A DNA stretch of 64,000 nucleotides from Pseudomonas coleopterorum (GCF_900105555.1 NZ_FNTZ01000001.1:1674001-1738000), one strand, 5' to 3'; counted from the first letter of the stretch, positions 50,517 through 59,384 are shown. The notes: generated by a model not told the origin, from the sequence alone. Numbers and translations are program-made.

Positions 50517-51095
50517 ATGGCAGAAGCAGATAAGGTCTGCAGCGAAAGCGGCTGCGCCAGAAAGCATTACGGCCGCGGATTGTGCGGACTGCACTATCAA
50601 CGGCAACGGAAGTCCGGCAGCACCACTGCAAATGGCACTGAGCGCGGCGCGCCAAAACGGATGCTGGATGCAGCATGTGATTCGAAATCTGAACTTTGTC
50701 TGATTTGGAAATTTTCCGTAGGCGGCCACGGCTATGGCCAAATCAATATCGGCGGGGCGCCCAGGCTTGTTCATCGCATTGTCTGCGAGAAATTACACGG
50801 TCCGGCACCTTCGTGCGAGTTCGAAGCAGCCCACTCTTGCGGCAATCCGCTCTGCATAAACCCACAGCACCTTGCTTGGGCTACACCAGTTGCCAACCAG
50901 TCGGATAAGTACAAACACCAAACAGATAACAAAACAGTCCAGAACTGGCAGCGCAAGCTGACCACACAAGATGTTGTCGAGATTCGGGAAAACGTGCTTG
51001 GGTTAACTATCAAGCAGGCTGCTGCGCACTATGGTGTATCGCTGAGCAGCATTATTCGAGTCCGTGCGCTAAAGCAGAACGCTGACGTGATCTAA
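50517..51095 (+). CDS. HNH homing-type endonuclease (insertion)
   Basis: 192 residues. N-terminal zinc motif CSESGCARKHYGRGLCGLHY, an HNH core (LVHRIVCEKLHG ... AAHSCGNPLCINPQHLAWAT) and a C-terminal HTH (LTIKQAAAHYGVSLSSIIRV) for DNA binding. It separates two connector genes that are otherwise adjacent, has lower GC than the neighbours and its own promoter. A selfish insertion is likely, though some HNH proteins assist packaging. Confidence 0.88.
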   Translation: MAEADKVCSESGCARKHYGRGLCGLHYQRQRKSGSTTANGTERGAPKRMLDAACDSKSELCLIWKFSVGGHGYGQINIGGAPRLVHRIVCEKLHGPAPSCEFEAAHSCGNPLCINPQHLAWATPVANQSDKYKHQTDNKTVQNWQRKLTTQDVVEIRENVLGLTIKQAAAHYGVSLSSIIRVRALKQNADVI

Positions 51096-51110
51096 ATATA
51101 AGGAGCAGAC

Positions 51111-51482
51111 GTGGCCATTTTCTACGACGAGATGGCCGCAGTGGCTCTCGACCTGATCACTGAGTTCGGCCAGCCGGTGATCATCCTGGACGTAACGCCG
51201 GGTGAGTATGACCCCGAAACAAGCCAGAACGGCCCAGACACGGTCGTGGAGCGCACCGCGCAAGGCATCCTGCTCGACTTCACCGGTTACGAGTTCCAGA
51301 CCAACAGCCTGATCCAGTTCGGCGACAAGAAGCTGAAGATCGCCGCGCAGGGCCTTGGATCGGCGCCCGGCCTTCTGAGCAAGGTCGCGGCCCAAGGCCG
51401 AACCTGGTCGATCATCCCGCCGGTGAAAGAGATCAACCCGGCCGGCACGCCGATCCTGTACGAGCTGCAGGTGCGCTCATGA
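51111..51482 (+). CDS. Head-closure/connector protein
   Basis: 123 residues starting at GTG (M/V-AIFYDEMAAVALDLITEF) with AAGGAG before. A mainly beta protein placed between adaptor and HK97-gp10-like genes, as head-closure proteins are. ATGA overlap with the next gene. Confidence 0.7.
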   Translation: MAIFYDEMAAVALDLITEFGQPVIILDVTPGEYDPETSQNGPDTVVERTAQGILLDFTGYEFQTNSLIQFGDKKLKIAAQGLGSAPGLLSKVAAQGRTWSIIPPVKEINPAGTPILYELQVRS

Positions 51483-51901
51483 GCAAGTACGCGGGCAAGC
51501 AGGGCAGCTTCGGACTGCAGCTGGCCGAGTTTGCAGAAAAAGCCAATGCGGCGATCAATGCCTCAGTACGCGAAGTGGCCATAGAGATCGGCAACTCGCT
51601 GATCCGCATGTCTCCAGTGGATACCGGCCGATTCAGGGCCAACTGGCACGCCTCTTTGGACTTCATTGAGCCATACACCTTTGACGATCTCGACCCAAGC
51701 GGGCGCGAGACGATCGAATCGCTTGTGGCCGCATTCAACGACTTTCGGCCAGGTCAGCAGATCTACATCGTGAACAATCTGCCCTACGCCATCCCGCTCG
51801 AGTACGGCCACTCTGCTCAGGCGCCCGGAGGGATGGTGCGGATCACTCTGGCCCGATTCCAGCGGATCGTCGACGAAGCCATCAGGAACAACCAGGTATG
51901 A
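51479..51901 (+). CDS. HK97 gp10-like tail-completion protein
   Basis: 140 residues. NSLIRMSPVDTGRFRANWHA and NNLPYAIPLEYGHSAQAPGG-MVR are the gp10 family signature. Joins tail to head. ATGA overlap. Confidence 0.87.
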   Translation: MSKYAGKQGSFGLQLAEFAEKANAAINASVREVAIEIGNSLIRMSPVDTGRFRANWHASLDFIEPYTFDDLDPSGRETIESLVAAFNDFRPGQQIYIVNNLPYAIPLEYGHSAQAPGGMVRITLARFQRIVDEAIRNNQV

Positions 51902-52314
51902 CTCACGCGACGATACGCAAGATCTACGAGGCTCGACTCCAGGCTTGGGCCGCCGCTCGGGTACCGGCACTGCGCATCGCCTATCAGGGCGACAAGTTCG
52001 AACCCCAAGCCGGCGAGACCTACCTGGCAGCCTTCACTCTGCCGGCCAGCGTCGATAGCCAGGACCTGCAAGGCGCGCACCGGCTCTACCTCGGCATATT
52101 CCAGGTGAGCATCGTCACACCGGCAGGCAAGGGTGCAGGCTCAGCCGAGGCGATCGCTGACGAGCTGGCAGCGCTGTTCCCGCTGAACCTGCGCCTGACG
52201 CGTGATGGGATGACAGTCATGGTCTACACGCCCGTTGAGCCAGGCCCAGGCATCAGCGAGGACGCCACCTACACCGTCCCGGTCTCCTTCCGATACCGCT
52301 CAGACACCATCTAA
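51898..52314 (+). CDS. Tail terminator-like protein (DUF4128)
   Basis: 138 residues. MTHATIRKIYEARLQAWAAA, YLAAFTLPASVDSQDLQGAH and GIFQVSIVTPAGKGAGSAEA match DUF4128 proteins that end tail-tube growth. A terminator follows. Confidence 0.85.
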   Translation: MTHATIRKIYEARLQAWAAARVPALRIAYQGDKFEPQAGETYLAAFTLPASVDSQDLQGAHRLYLGIFQVSIVTPAGKGAGSAEAIADELAALFPLNLRLTRDGMTVMVYTPVEPGPGISEDATYTVPVSFRYRSDTI

Positions 52315-52338
52315 ATTCGCCCGTTGGGCAAACACCAG

Positions 52339-52359
52339 AACCCGCCATGTGCGGGTTTT
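52339..52359 (+). terminator. Terminator before the tail tube gene
   Basis: AACCCGC / GCGGGTT with loop CATGT and four T. It may set relative levels of connector and tube transcripts. Confidence 0.7.
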
Positions 52360-52385
52360 GTCATTTCTGCATAGAGGGAAACACA

Positions 52386-53036
52386 ATGGCATTTCGTCTG
52401 CCCAACGGCGCAACCATGGAAATCGCAGCCACTTTCAGCGCTCTGGCGCTGGTCACTGCGATCAGCAACGCAAACCCGGCCGTGGCCACTTCGAACGCTC
52501 ACAGCTTCGAGGATGGCGACATCGTTGTCGTTACCTCCGGCTGGTCGCGCCTCAACGAGCGTGCGGTGCGCGTCGACAATTCGCTGACCAACACCTTCGC
52601 GCTTGAAGGCGTCAACACCCTCAACACCCAGGTCTACACCGCCGGCGGCGGCGCTGGCAGTGCGCGCTCCGTCGACAGCTGGGTGCAGATCCCGCAGATC
52701 ACCGATGTGGCATCCACCGGTGGCGAGCAACAGTTCCTCACTGTCGGCTTCCTGGAAGACGACGAGGACAAGCAGATCCCCACCAACAAGAACCCGATCA
52801 GCATGACGCTGACGGTCGCCGACGACCCGACCCTGCCATATGTGCCCGTGGTCGAAGCCGCCGACGAGGACAAGGAAGCCCGCGTCCTGCGACTGAACCT
52901 GCCGGATGGCTCCTCGATCCTCTACAACGCCTTCGTGTCGATCACCTCGACCCCAACTCTGGGCCGAAATGCGCTGATGACTCGCACCATCACCATCTCG
53001 CTGACCAGCCGTATCGCCCGCTACATGGCCGCGTAA
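52386..53036 (+). CDS. Major tail tube protein
   Basis: 216 residues from MAFRLPNGATMEIAATF. The first third (ITAISNANPAVATSNAHSFE...NTFALEGVN) looks like an FCCH-type beta module, the rest (EEDKEARVLRLNLPDGSSIL, TPTLGRNALMTRTITISLT) is typical of siphophage tube proteins. AGAGGGAAACACA before the ATG; I ignore the longer frame, which runs through the terminator. Confidence 0.85.
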   Translation: MAFRLPNGATMEIAATFSALALVTAISNANPAVATSNAHSFEDGDIVVVTSGWSRLNERAVRVDNSLTNTFALEGVNTLNTQVYTAGGGAGSARSVDSWVQIPQITDVASTGGEQQFLTVGFLEDDEDKQIPTNKNPISMTLTVADDPTLPYVPVVEAADEDKEARVLRLNLPDGSSILYNAFVSITSTPTLGRNALMTRTITISLTSRIARYMAA

Positions 53037-53045
53037 GGACAGATC

Positions 53046-53429
53046 ATGCCCAGCTTCAAGATCGCTCAACCGACCACGTTCACCGTGAAGGTGCCTATCC
53101 CGCAGGTCGGCCTCCAGCCTGCGATGGTGGGGATGACGTTCAAACACCGCAACCGCGAGGAAATCGCCGAGCTGTACGACCAGTGGGACAAGCAGGTCGA
53201 GCAGCTTCGCAAGAGCTTCGAAGGCAAGGAGCCGACTCTCGCCGAGGTCACCGCCGCCGAGATCGACAACAGCGCGCGACAGGTGAAGGACCTGGTCGTC
53301 TCCTGGGGCTTCGACGATGAGTTCAGCGACGAGAACATCCGTGAACTGGTCAAGAGCTGCATGGGCGTGTCCGACGCCATCGTGCAAGCCTATGGCGACG
53401 CCTACACCAAGGCCCGCCTGGGAAACTGA
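53046..53429 (+). CDS. Tail assembly chaperone (G analogue)
   Basis: 127 residues (MPSFKIAQPTTFTVKVPIPQ...). It should coat the tape measure protein during tail assembly. Its last codons are CTG-GGA-AAC-TGA, containing the slippery heptamer GGGAAAC, so some ribosomes will shift -1 into the following gene. Confidence 0.85.
   Translation: MPSFKIAQPTTFTVKVPIPQVGLQPAMVGMTFKHRNREEIAELYDQWDKQVEQLRKSFEGKEPTLAEVTAAEIDNSARQVKDLVVSWGFDDEFSDENIRELVKSCMGVSDAIVQAYGDAYTKARLGN
53420..53426 (+). other. -1 programmed frameshift site GGGAAAC
   Basis: X-XXY-YYZ heptamer in the right frame, directly before the stop TGA of the G-like gene. After a -1 slip the frame is open (CTG AAA GCG GCC GCA CGT ATG) and enters the 53444 gene, giving a fusion of about 235 residues. 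Lambda uses GGGAAAG for gpG-gpGT. Confidence 0.85.
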
Positions 53430-53752
53430 AAGCGGCCGCACGTATGCTTTACGAAGCCGGGCCCAGCGCTGCCGAGGTTGGCGCGTTCGGCCTGACGCTC
53501 GACCAGATACCCCAGGAAGAGTGTTACGTGTGGCCGGAGAACTGGCCAAGCTTCTGCGTGTTCGAGTCAATGACCACGCAGTGGCGCAGCGGGCCGGGCG
53601 GCGCGACGGGGCTGGACTACGTGTCCATACCGGTTGTGATGCGCCTGGTGGGGGTCGAGAAGAAGCGCCGGCCCATGGTGTTCGAGGATGTGCGCGTCAT
53701 GGAGGCTGCTGCGTTGGGTGTGATGGCTGATGAGCGGGACCGGTCGGCATAG
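53426..53752 (+). CDS. T part of the tail chaperone G-T fusion
   Basis: Frame reached by -1 shift; from an internal ATG at 53444 it would be 102 residues (MLYEAGPSAAEVGAFGLTLD...). VYVWPENWPSF-like ECYVWPENWPSFCVFESMTT and the late VVMRLVGVEKKRRPMVFEDV fit the DUF1799/gpT type. Probably made mainly as a fusion with the G part. Confidence 0.8.
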   Translation: MKAAARMLYEAGPSAAEVGAFGLTLDQIPQEECYVWPENWPSFCVFESMTTQWRSGPGGATGLDYVSIPVVMRLVGVEKKRRPMVFEDVRVMEAAALGVMADERDRSA

Positions 53753-53769
53753 TTGGCTATCCGTACAGA

Positions 53770-53778
53770 TGCTAGAAT
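53770..53778 (+). promoter_or_regulatory. Extended -10 promoter for the immunity gene
   Basis: TGCTAGAAT (TG-N-TAGAAT) 28 bases before the GTG start. -35 not clear. Confidence 0.45.
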
Positions 53779-53805
53779 CATCGCATCATGAACGGAGGTA
53801 TCAAC

Positions 53806-54135
53806 GTGACGGAACCGTCGAGCCCATTGCTTTCCATTGGATTGCTGCTGTTGGCGTTCTTCGCCTATTTTCTGCCTGCAATGATTGCCTCCAAGCGCAA
53901 TCATCCTAATGCGCCGGGCATATTCCTTCTGGACCTGTTCTTGGGCTGGACATTCATCGGTTGGCTCGCAGCGCTGATCTGGTCGGTGTCCGCTATCCGT
54001 GAGAAGGATTCGGTACCCTCGACCGTGGCTGGTGAGGACAAGTACCAGACACTGGAGCGGCTGGCCGCCCTGAAAGAAAAGGGCGCGCTAACTGAGCAGG
54101 AGTACCAGCTGGAGAAATCCAAGCTGCTGAGCTGA
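53806..54135 (+). CDS. Superinfection-immunity (Imm-type) membrane protein with SHOCT tail
   Basis: 109 residues from a GTG seven bases behind GGAGG (M-TEPSSPLLSIGLLLLAF); an ATG at 53788 is weaker. Two hydrophobic segments flank KRNHPNAPGIFLLDLFLGWT-FIGW, the signature of the T4 Imm-type superinfection immunity family. The end (LERLAALKEKGALTEQEYQL-EKSKLL) is a SHOCT motif. T4 Imm blocks DNA entry of later phages. Inserted with its own promoter and terminator between the chaperone and tape measure genes, so it is probably expressed in the lysogen. Confidence 0.87.
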   Translation: MTEPSSPLLSIGLLLLAFFAYFLPAMIASKRNHPNAPGIFLLDLFLGWTFIGWLAALIWSVSAIREKDSVPSTVAGEDKYQTLERLAALKEKGALTEQEYQLEKSKLLS

Positions 54136-54151
54136 AACGAATACCCAACTG

Positions 54152-54174
54152 AACCCGCTCCGGCGGGTTTTTTT
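54152..54174 (+). terminator. Terminator after the immunity gene
   Basis: AACCCGC / GCGGGTT, 4-base loop, seven T. Confidence 0.85.
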
Positions 54175-54189
54175 ATGCCCGGAGAAAAC

Positions 54190-57100
54190 ATGAACATCGC
54201 TGAACTTGGCATCAGAATCGACACGACTGGTGCCGACAAGGCGACCGCTGACCTCGACAAGTTGACAGCTGCGGGTGACCGTGCAGAGCAGTCCACGACT
54301 GGGCTGATGGGCGAGATCAATGCGCTGGAGAAGTCCCTTTCGCAAGGGGCGAAGTCTACGCAGGAGCTGGCCAAGCAGCGCGATAGCCTGGCGCGCCTCA
54401 CCAAGGCTGGCGCCTACAATGAATCCGAGTTCGCAAGGATCACCAAAGACCTGGACAAGCAGCAGGTCGCCCTGGTCAAGTCGACGCTGGACGAGCAAAA
54501 AGCCCTAAACAGCCTCCTCGCAGCGATTGATCCGGCTCAAGCGAAGCTGTCAAAGCTCGACAGTCAAGTGCAAAGCCTGGGCAAGGCATTCGACCAGGGT
54601 AAATTGACACAGCAGCAGTACAATGCGGCGTTGTCGAAGATCGACTCCCAGCACTCCGAACTCGACAAGGGCGCATCAGCCATGTCGCGCCTGGGGCTCA
54701 ATACTAGGCAGGCGCAAGAGAACGTCGTTCAGCTCGGCAATGCCCTCTCGACTGGCGATGTGGGTAGCGGTCTGCGCGCCATTACCCAACTCGGCGCTGA
54801 GGCGAAGGTTTCGGCGGCAAGCATTGCTTCAATCGCTGTACCTGCTGGTATCGCAGCGGCTGCCATCGGCACAGTAGTCTACGCCTGGATTGACGGTCAG
54901 CGCGAAGCGTCCGCATTCAATCGAGCGTTATCGGTAGGAAACAATGCAGCAGGTCTGACTGCTGATGGCCTGCAGGCAGTTGCTCGCCGCGCCGCTGACG
55001 TCACACAGAACTTCAGCGCCTCCCGCGATGCTGCGCTTGCCCTGGCCGAAAGCGGAAAGGTCAGCGCTGACCAGATGCAAAACCTGACAGAGGCGTCTGC
55101 CGCGATCGCTACCTTTACCGGTAAGGGAGCAGATGAGGTAGCGAAGGGTTTCGCCTCCATGGGGCGCTCGGCAAGTACCGCGGCCGAGAACATCAGTCAG
55201 CAGTACGGCCTGATCACTTACGAGCAGTACCAGTCCATCAAGGCCATCGAAGACAACGGCAGTGCGCAGGAAGCGCTTGACGCACTCAGCGCCACACTGA
55301 ACGAAAACGCTCAGAGCCGGCTGAAGCGCTACCGCGAATCGCTTTCTGACATTGAGCGCGTATGGGACGACATCAAAGAGGCAACCAAGCGGGCCTATGC
55401 AGAGGTGCGCGGCGAGATATTCCCTGACGCCACCAAGCAGCTGGAGCTGGTGCGCCGGCAGATCAAGTTTATCCAGGACAATCCGCTCACGTCGGCGATC
55501 CCATCCTTTTTCACCAACGGCCTGAAATCCCGTGATGAGGTATTGGCTGGATACGAAGCTCAGGCGGCAGCCCTGGAAGGGCAGATCAAGCTGACTGGGG
55601 AGCAGACGAAAGAGCAATCGGAGCTGGACAAAGCCAATCAGCGGCTGATTGATCTTCAGAAAGGCCTCGATGCACAGATGGACAACGTCAGCCCGCTGGC
55701 GCGCCGCACGAAGGCGATCAAGGACCTCAGGACGCAGTTCTTCGAACTGTATGAGGCATCTGAAAGGACGGGCACGAAAAGCCCACTGCTCGACGGAGTG
55801 GACTTCGACGGCAAGAACTTCTCCGGCGGAGCCTATGACAGCCTCCTGAAAGGAATCAATGATCGCATCAAAGACAAGCGCACTCCCAAGGCAAAGGCTT
55901 ACACGGAGGATGCAGGCACGAAGGCGCTGGACAATGCCAAACAGCAATATGCCGTCCTGCTACAGCAAGAATCTGCTATCGACAAGCAGTCGCTCAGCTC
56001 TGAGAAAATCGGAGCTCAGGCCCAAGCTCTGATCAAATTTGAGCAGCAGCTAGCCGACATCAAGGAAAAGAAAACACTGACTGCCGAGCAGAAATCTTTG
56101 CTGGCGAATCAGGAGCTCATCCGCGCCCAGCTCAAGAGAAACGCCGATCTTGAGGCTAGCATCACAAAGCAGCAGAAGGGTATTGAGGCAGTAAAACAGG
56201 CCGAGAAGGATCGTATCGAGCTGCTCAAGCTGACCGGTCAGGCGTTGGCAGCGAACGCTGCTGAGTCCGGCATCCTAGAAGCCGAGCAGCGCTTGAAGTA
56301 CGAGCGCGAGGGTAACGTCGAAGCCTTGAAGCGCCTGGAAACTTTGAAGAAGATCCGCGACGTTAATCTGCGTGCCTCTCAAAAGACTGACACAGTCGAA
56401 GGCGTCAGCAAGGCACCTGAGGCCGCTGGACTCGATGCTGTTGTCGGTGGTGCGGCGAGCGAAATAACGAGGCTCGACAAGGCGGCCAAGGAACTGGACG
56501 ACTGGCGCCAGAAAGAGCTTGAGAAGCAGAAGGCCTATTTCGACCTTAAGGAACTCAACGAGGATAAGTACTTCGAGCGAGTTTCAAATATCAACAAGCA
56601 GTCCCAAGATAACCAGTCCAAGATCGAAGACGCGCGGAACAAGGCTTCCCTCGAGAACGCCTCGGAGTTCTTCGGCACGCTGGCCACCCTGACCCAGTCC
56701 GAGAACAAGAAGCTGGCCGCGATCGGTAAAGCTGCGGCAGTTGCCCAGGCCACCGTTGACGGTTTCCTCGCTGCGCAAAAGGCACTTGCTGCGTTCCCGC
56801 CCCCGTTCAACTTCGTCGCTGCTGCAGCGGTAGGTGTGGCCACCGCGGCCAACATCGCCTCCATCGCAGGGGTCGGCTTCATGGATGGCGGCTACACCGG
56901 CAACGGTCGCCGCGACGAGGTGGCCGGCCCTGTGCACCGCGGCGAATACGTCTTCGACGCACAGGCCACATCGCGCATTGGTGTCGGCAACCTTGAGGCG
57001 CTGCGCAGCGGCAACATCACTGCCAGCGCGGCGCCGATCGTGGCAGCCAGCCGCGCGCCGGTGTCCTCTGGGGCAGGTAACCCGATCCAGATCACCCAGC

Positions 57101-57207
57101 ACAACAGCTACCCAGGTATCAGCAGTGCAAGCGAGGCCAAAAAGAGCAGCGCTCAGGCATCGAGGGATACCGTGCGGGCCATTGACAGAGCAAGGAGACA
57201 CACCTGA
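54190..57207 (+). CDS. Tail tape measure protein
   Basis: 1005 residues from MNIAELGIRIDTTGADKATA (GGAG before the ATG). Long coiled coils (about residues 10-180 and 500-800), a hydrophobic region (ASIASIAVPAGIAAAAIGTV) and a Gly/Ala-rich C-terminal part (PPPFNFVAAAAVGVATAANI, FMDGGYTGNGRRDEVAGPVH) are typical of lambda H-type proteins. Its length sets the tail near 150 nm by the usual rule of about 1.5 angstrom per residue. The end overlaps the next start by one base. Confidence 0.95.
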   Translation: MNIAELGIRIDTTGADKATADLDKLTAAGDRAEQSTTGLMGEINALEKSLSQGAKSTQELAKQRDSLARLTKAGAYNESEFARITKDLDKQQVALVKSTLDEQKALNSLLAAIDPAQAKLSKLDSQVQSLGKAFDQGKLTQQQYNAALSKIDSQHSELDKGASAMSRLGLNTRQAQENVVQLGNALSTGDVGSGLRAITQLGAEAKVSAASIASIAVPAGIAAAAIGTVVYAWIDGQREASAFNRALSVGNNAAGLTADGLQAVARRAADVTQNFSASRDAALALAESGKVSADQMQNLTEASAAIATFTGKGADEVAKGFASMGRSASTAAENISQQYGLITYEQYQSIKAIEDNGSAQEALDALSATLNENAQSRLKRYRESLSDIERVWDDIKEATKRAYAEVRGEIFPDATKQLELVRRQIKFIQDNPLTSAIPSFFTNGLKSRDEVLAGYEAQAAALEGQIKLTGEQTKEQSELDKANQRLIDLQKGLDAQMDNVSPLARRTKAIKDLRTQFFELYEASERTGTKSPLLDGVDFDGKNFSGGAYDSLLKGINDRIKDKRTPKAKAYTEDAGTKALDNAKQQYAVLLQQESAIDKQSLSSEKIGAQAQALIKFEQQLADIKEKKTLTAEQKSLLANQELIRAQLKRNADLEASITKQQKGIEAVKQAEKDRIELLKLTGQALAANAAESGILEAEQRLKYEREGNVEALKRLETLKKIRDVNLRASQKTDTVEGVSKAPEAAGLDAVVGGAASEITRLDKAAKELDDWRQKELEKQKAYFDLKELNEDKYFERVSNINKQSQDNQSKIEDARNKASLENASEFFGTLATLTQSENKKLAAIGKAAAVAQATVDGFLAAQKALAAFPPPFNFVAAAAVGVATAANIASIAGVGFMDGGYTGNGRRDEVAGPVHRGEYVFDAQATSRIGVGNLEALRSGNITASAAPIVAASRAPVSSGAGNPIQITQHNSYPGISSASEAKKSSAQASRDTVRAIDRARRHT

Positions 57208-58067
57208 TGGCACAGTTCCTCGAAGAAAGGCTGCCGGCCACGATCAGCTATGGGGGCAGCTTTTCCGAGGATCATGCGGTGTCCACGGTTGAGACAGTCG
57301 GCGGCGATGAGTATCGAAGCCTGAGGCATCCGTTCGTGCGGTTGTCCTACGATATCTCGTACGCGCGGAACATCGGCTTCGTGCGGGACAAGGTGCTGAA
57401 CCTCTACGCGCGCGCCAATGGCATGTACCGCGGCTTTCGGGTGAAGGACTTCAAGGACTTCACCACGAACGCCTACATCCTGGCACCGACGGCGCTGGAT
57501 CAGCCGATGCAGTTGGTGACGCCCGGCGTTTACCAGCTGATGCGCTGGTATGGCAGCCCGACAGATCCGCAGGCGGCGCGGCGGAGGCTGCGCAAACCGG
57601 TCGCCGGGACGGTTAAGATCGCGTTCGGCGGTCAGGTCATTCCGAATGATCAGGTGACCATCGATTACACCACCGGTCTCGTCAGGCTTCCAGGCCTGGT
57701 CAGGTCCAGCATCACAGCGATCACAAAGGCTGCGCAGGCGGTGGTCACGGCTCCGGCGCATAGCTTCACCACAGGCCAATCGGTCGCGCTGTACGGTGTG
57801 CAGGGCATGACGCAGATCAACGGCCGCCGGGCAATTGTGACGCGCACCACCACCAACACCCTGACCCTGGACCTCGACAGTTCGTCATTCAGCGATTACG
57901 CCAGCGGCGGCCAGATCCAGAACCTGCCCCTGGATGGCGAGCAAATGACGGCGGGGTGTGAGTTCGACATCCCGTGTCGCTTCAATTCAGACATCTCGAC
58001 CGGCTTCCCCGGCCACGGAGTGCTCACCTCCGACGGCATCCAGATCATCGAAATATTCAACCCGTAA
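57207..58067 (+). CDS. Distal tail protein DUF2460 with inserted FCCH-like module
   Basis: 286 residues. The N-terminal half (MAQFLEERLPATISYGGSFS ... RHPFVRLSYDISYARNI) and the end (MTAGCEFDIPCRFNSDISTG) are DUF2460. Between about residues 170 and 240 lies a beta module (ITAITKAAQAVVTAPAHSFT-TGQSVALYGVQGM) that DUF2460 proteins of many phages lack. Distal tail (lambda M/Dit-like) role. Confidence 0.87.
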   Translation: MAQFLEERLPATISYGGSFSEDHAVSTVETVGGDEYRSLRHPFVRLSYDISYARNIGFVRDKVLNLYARANGMYRGFRVKDFKDFTTNAYILAPTALDQPMQLVTPGVYQLMRWYGSPTDPQAARRRLRKPVAGTVKIAFGGQVIPNDQVTIDYTTGLVRLPGLVRSSITAITKAAQAVVTAPAHSFTTGQSVALYGVQGMTQINGRRAIVTRTTTNTLTLDLDSSSFSDYASGGQIQNLPLDGEQMTAGCEFDIPCRFNSDISTGFPGHGVLTSDGIQIIEIFNP

Positions 58068-58077
58068 GGCTTCCCTG

Positions 58078-58965
58078 ATGAAAGCACACGTTGCCGACTG
58101 GCAGACGCGGGTTTACTGCGTCCGCATCGTGCCCGAGGGTGCTCCACCGGTGCGCATTGCCGGGTACCCGATCCCGCTGATCATGGGCAATGGTGCCGAA
58201 TACCTGACCGAGAACGGCTACGAGTTTTCGGGCCTAGGCTCGGAGAGCGGCCTGGCTGCGGCGAGCGTCGACCTGGAAGGGATCCTATCGGCCGGCGCTA
58301 TCAGCCGGGCCGATCTGACCTCGGGCGTCTACGACAATGCCCGCGTCTACCTGTTTGCTACCAGCTGGGCCGCGCCGGTCGAGGATGAAGAGCCGCTGAG
58401 CCTGATGTTCTGGGGCAAGACGACCATCACCGACGACAACAGCTACAAGGCCGAGCTGATGGGCGTGATCGATCTGCTGTCGCAGGAGACGGCGCGCACC
58501 TACGGGAACATGTGCGACTACACGTTCCTGGACCGCAGCCTGGACGGGACGGTGCTGCGCTCGTTCCGCAGTCGCTGCACCGGGCCGCGCGCCGCGCCGG
58601 ACGGGCCGGTGTTCGAGAACCTGCTGGTCACCGGCACTGCTACGGCGGTGGCCTCCCAATACGTATTCACCGACGCCGCGCGCACCGAGCCCGACGACTA
58701 CTTCGGCAACGGGGCCATACGGTTCCTGACCGGCCTGAACGCCGGGCTTAAGCCTCTGGAGATCAAGAGCTACGCCGCCGGCGTGATCGAGGTGCATGAG
58801 GCGTTCTCCTACCTCCCGCAGGTGGGCGACCAGTACGAAATGCTCCCCGGCTGCCGCAAGCGCCTCACCGAGGACTGCGCGGGCAAGTGGGGTAATGGCA
58901 AGAACTTCGGCGGCTTCGATGACGTGCCGACACCGTCGCAGTACACGCAGGTAGGGAGGAACTGA
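58078..58965 (+). CDS. Tail tip protein DUF2163 (lambda L-like)
   Basis: 295 residues from MKAHVADWQTRVYCVRIVPE. GLAAASVDLEGILSAGAISR and the C-terminal cysteine pattern (MCDYTFLDRS, CRKRLTEDCAGKWGNGKNFG) are typical of this family; the four cysteines might hold an Fe-S cluster, as in lambda L. Followed directly by the NlpC/P60 gene. Confidence 0.88.
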   Translation: MKAHVADWQTRVYCVRIVPEGAPPVRIAGYPIPLIMGNGAEYLTENGYEFSGLGSESGLAAASVDLEGILSAGAISRADLTSGVYDNARVYLFATSWAAPVEDEEPLSLMFWGKTTITDDNSYKAELMGVIDLLSQETARTYGNMCDYTFLDRSLDGTVLRSFRSRCTGPRAAPDGPVFENLLVTGTATAVASQYVFTDAARTEPDDYFGNGAIRFLTGLNAGLKPLEIKSYAAGVIEVHEAFSYLPQVGDQYEMLPGCRKRLTEDCAGKWGNGKNFGGFDDVPTPSQYTQVGRN

Positions 58966-59384
58966 TGGATATCGTGGATTACGCGCAGGAGTGCGCGCGC
59001 ACGCCCTTCAGGCACCAGGGCCGGGTGAAGGGGCTGGGCATGGACTGCGCGGGCCTGCTGGCCTACTGCCTGGACCGTGCCGGGCTTCCCTACAAGGACG
59101 AGAACGGCTACGGCCGCAACCCCTTCGACGGGACGCTGGAACGCGCGCTGGATGATCAGCCCTCGCTCGATCGCATTCCCACCGGTGAGGCCCAGCGCGG
59201 CGACGTGCTGCTGATGCGCCTGCTCCGGTCCCCGCAACACATCGCAATCCACGCCGGCGATATCGACGGCCATCCCTATGTCATCCATGCCAGCGAGCAG
59301 CACGGCGGGGTCGTCACTCACCGCCTTGATGAGGTGTGGGGCGCCCGGGTCATGCGTGCGTACCGAGTGAGGCCATCTGAATGA
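58965..59384 (+). CDS. NlpC/P60 tail peptidase (lambda K-like)
   Basis: 139 residues. Catalytic Cys in GLGMDCAGLLAYCLDRAG, His in SPQHIAIHAG and a third polar His in YVIHASEQHGG. It probably cuts cell-wall peptides during DNA entry. Overlaps both neighbours. Confidence 0.9.
   Translation: MDIVDYAQECARTPFRHQGRVKGLGMDCAGLLAYCLDRAGLPYKDENGYGRNPFDGTLERALDDQPSLDRIPTGEAQRGDVLLMRLLRSPQHIAIHAGDIDGHPYVIHASEQHGGVVTHRLDEVWGARVMRAYRVRPSE

Noticed and set aside
53444..53752. Independent gene starting at ATG 53444
   Set aside because: No ribosome site near the ATG, and the -1 slippery heptamer explains expression as a fusion better.
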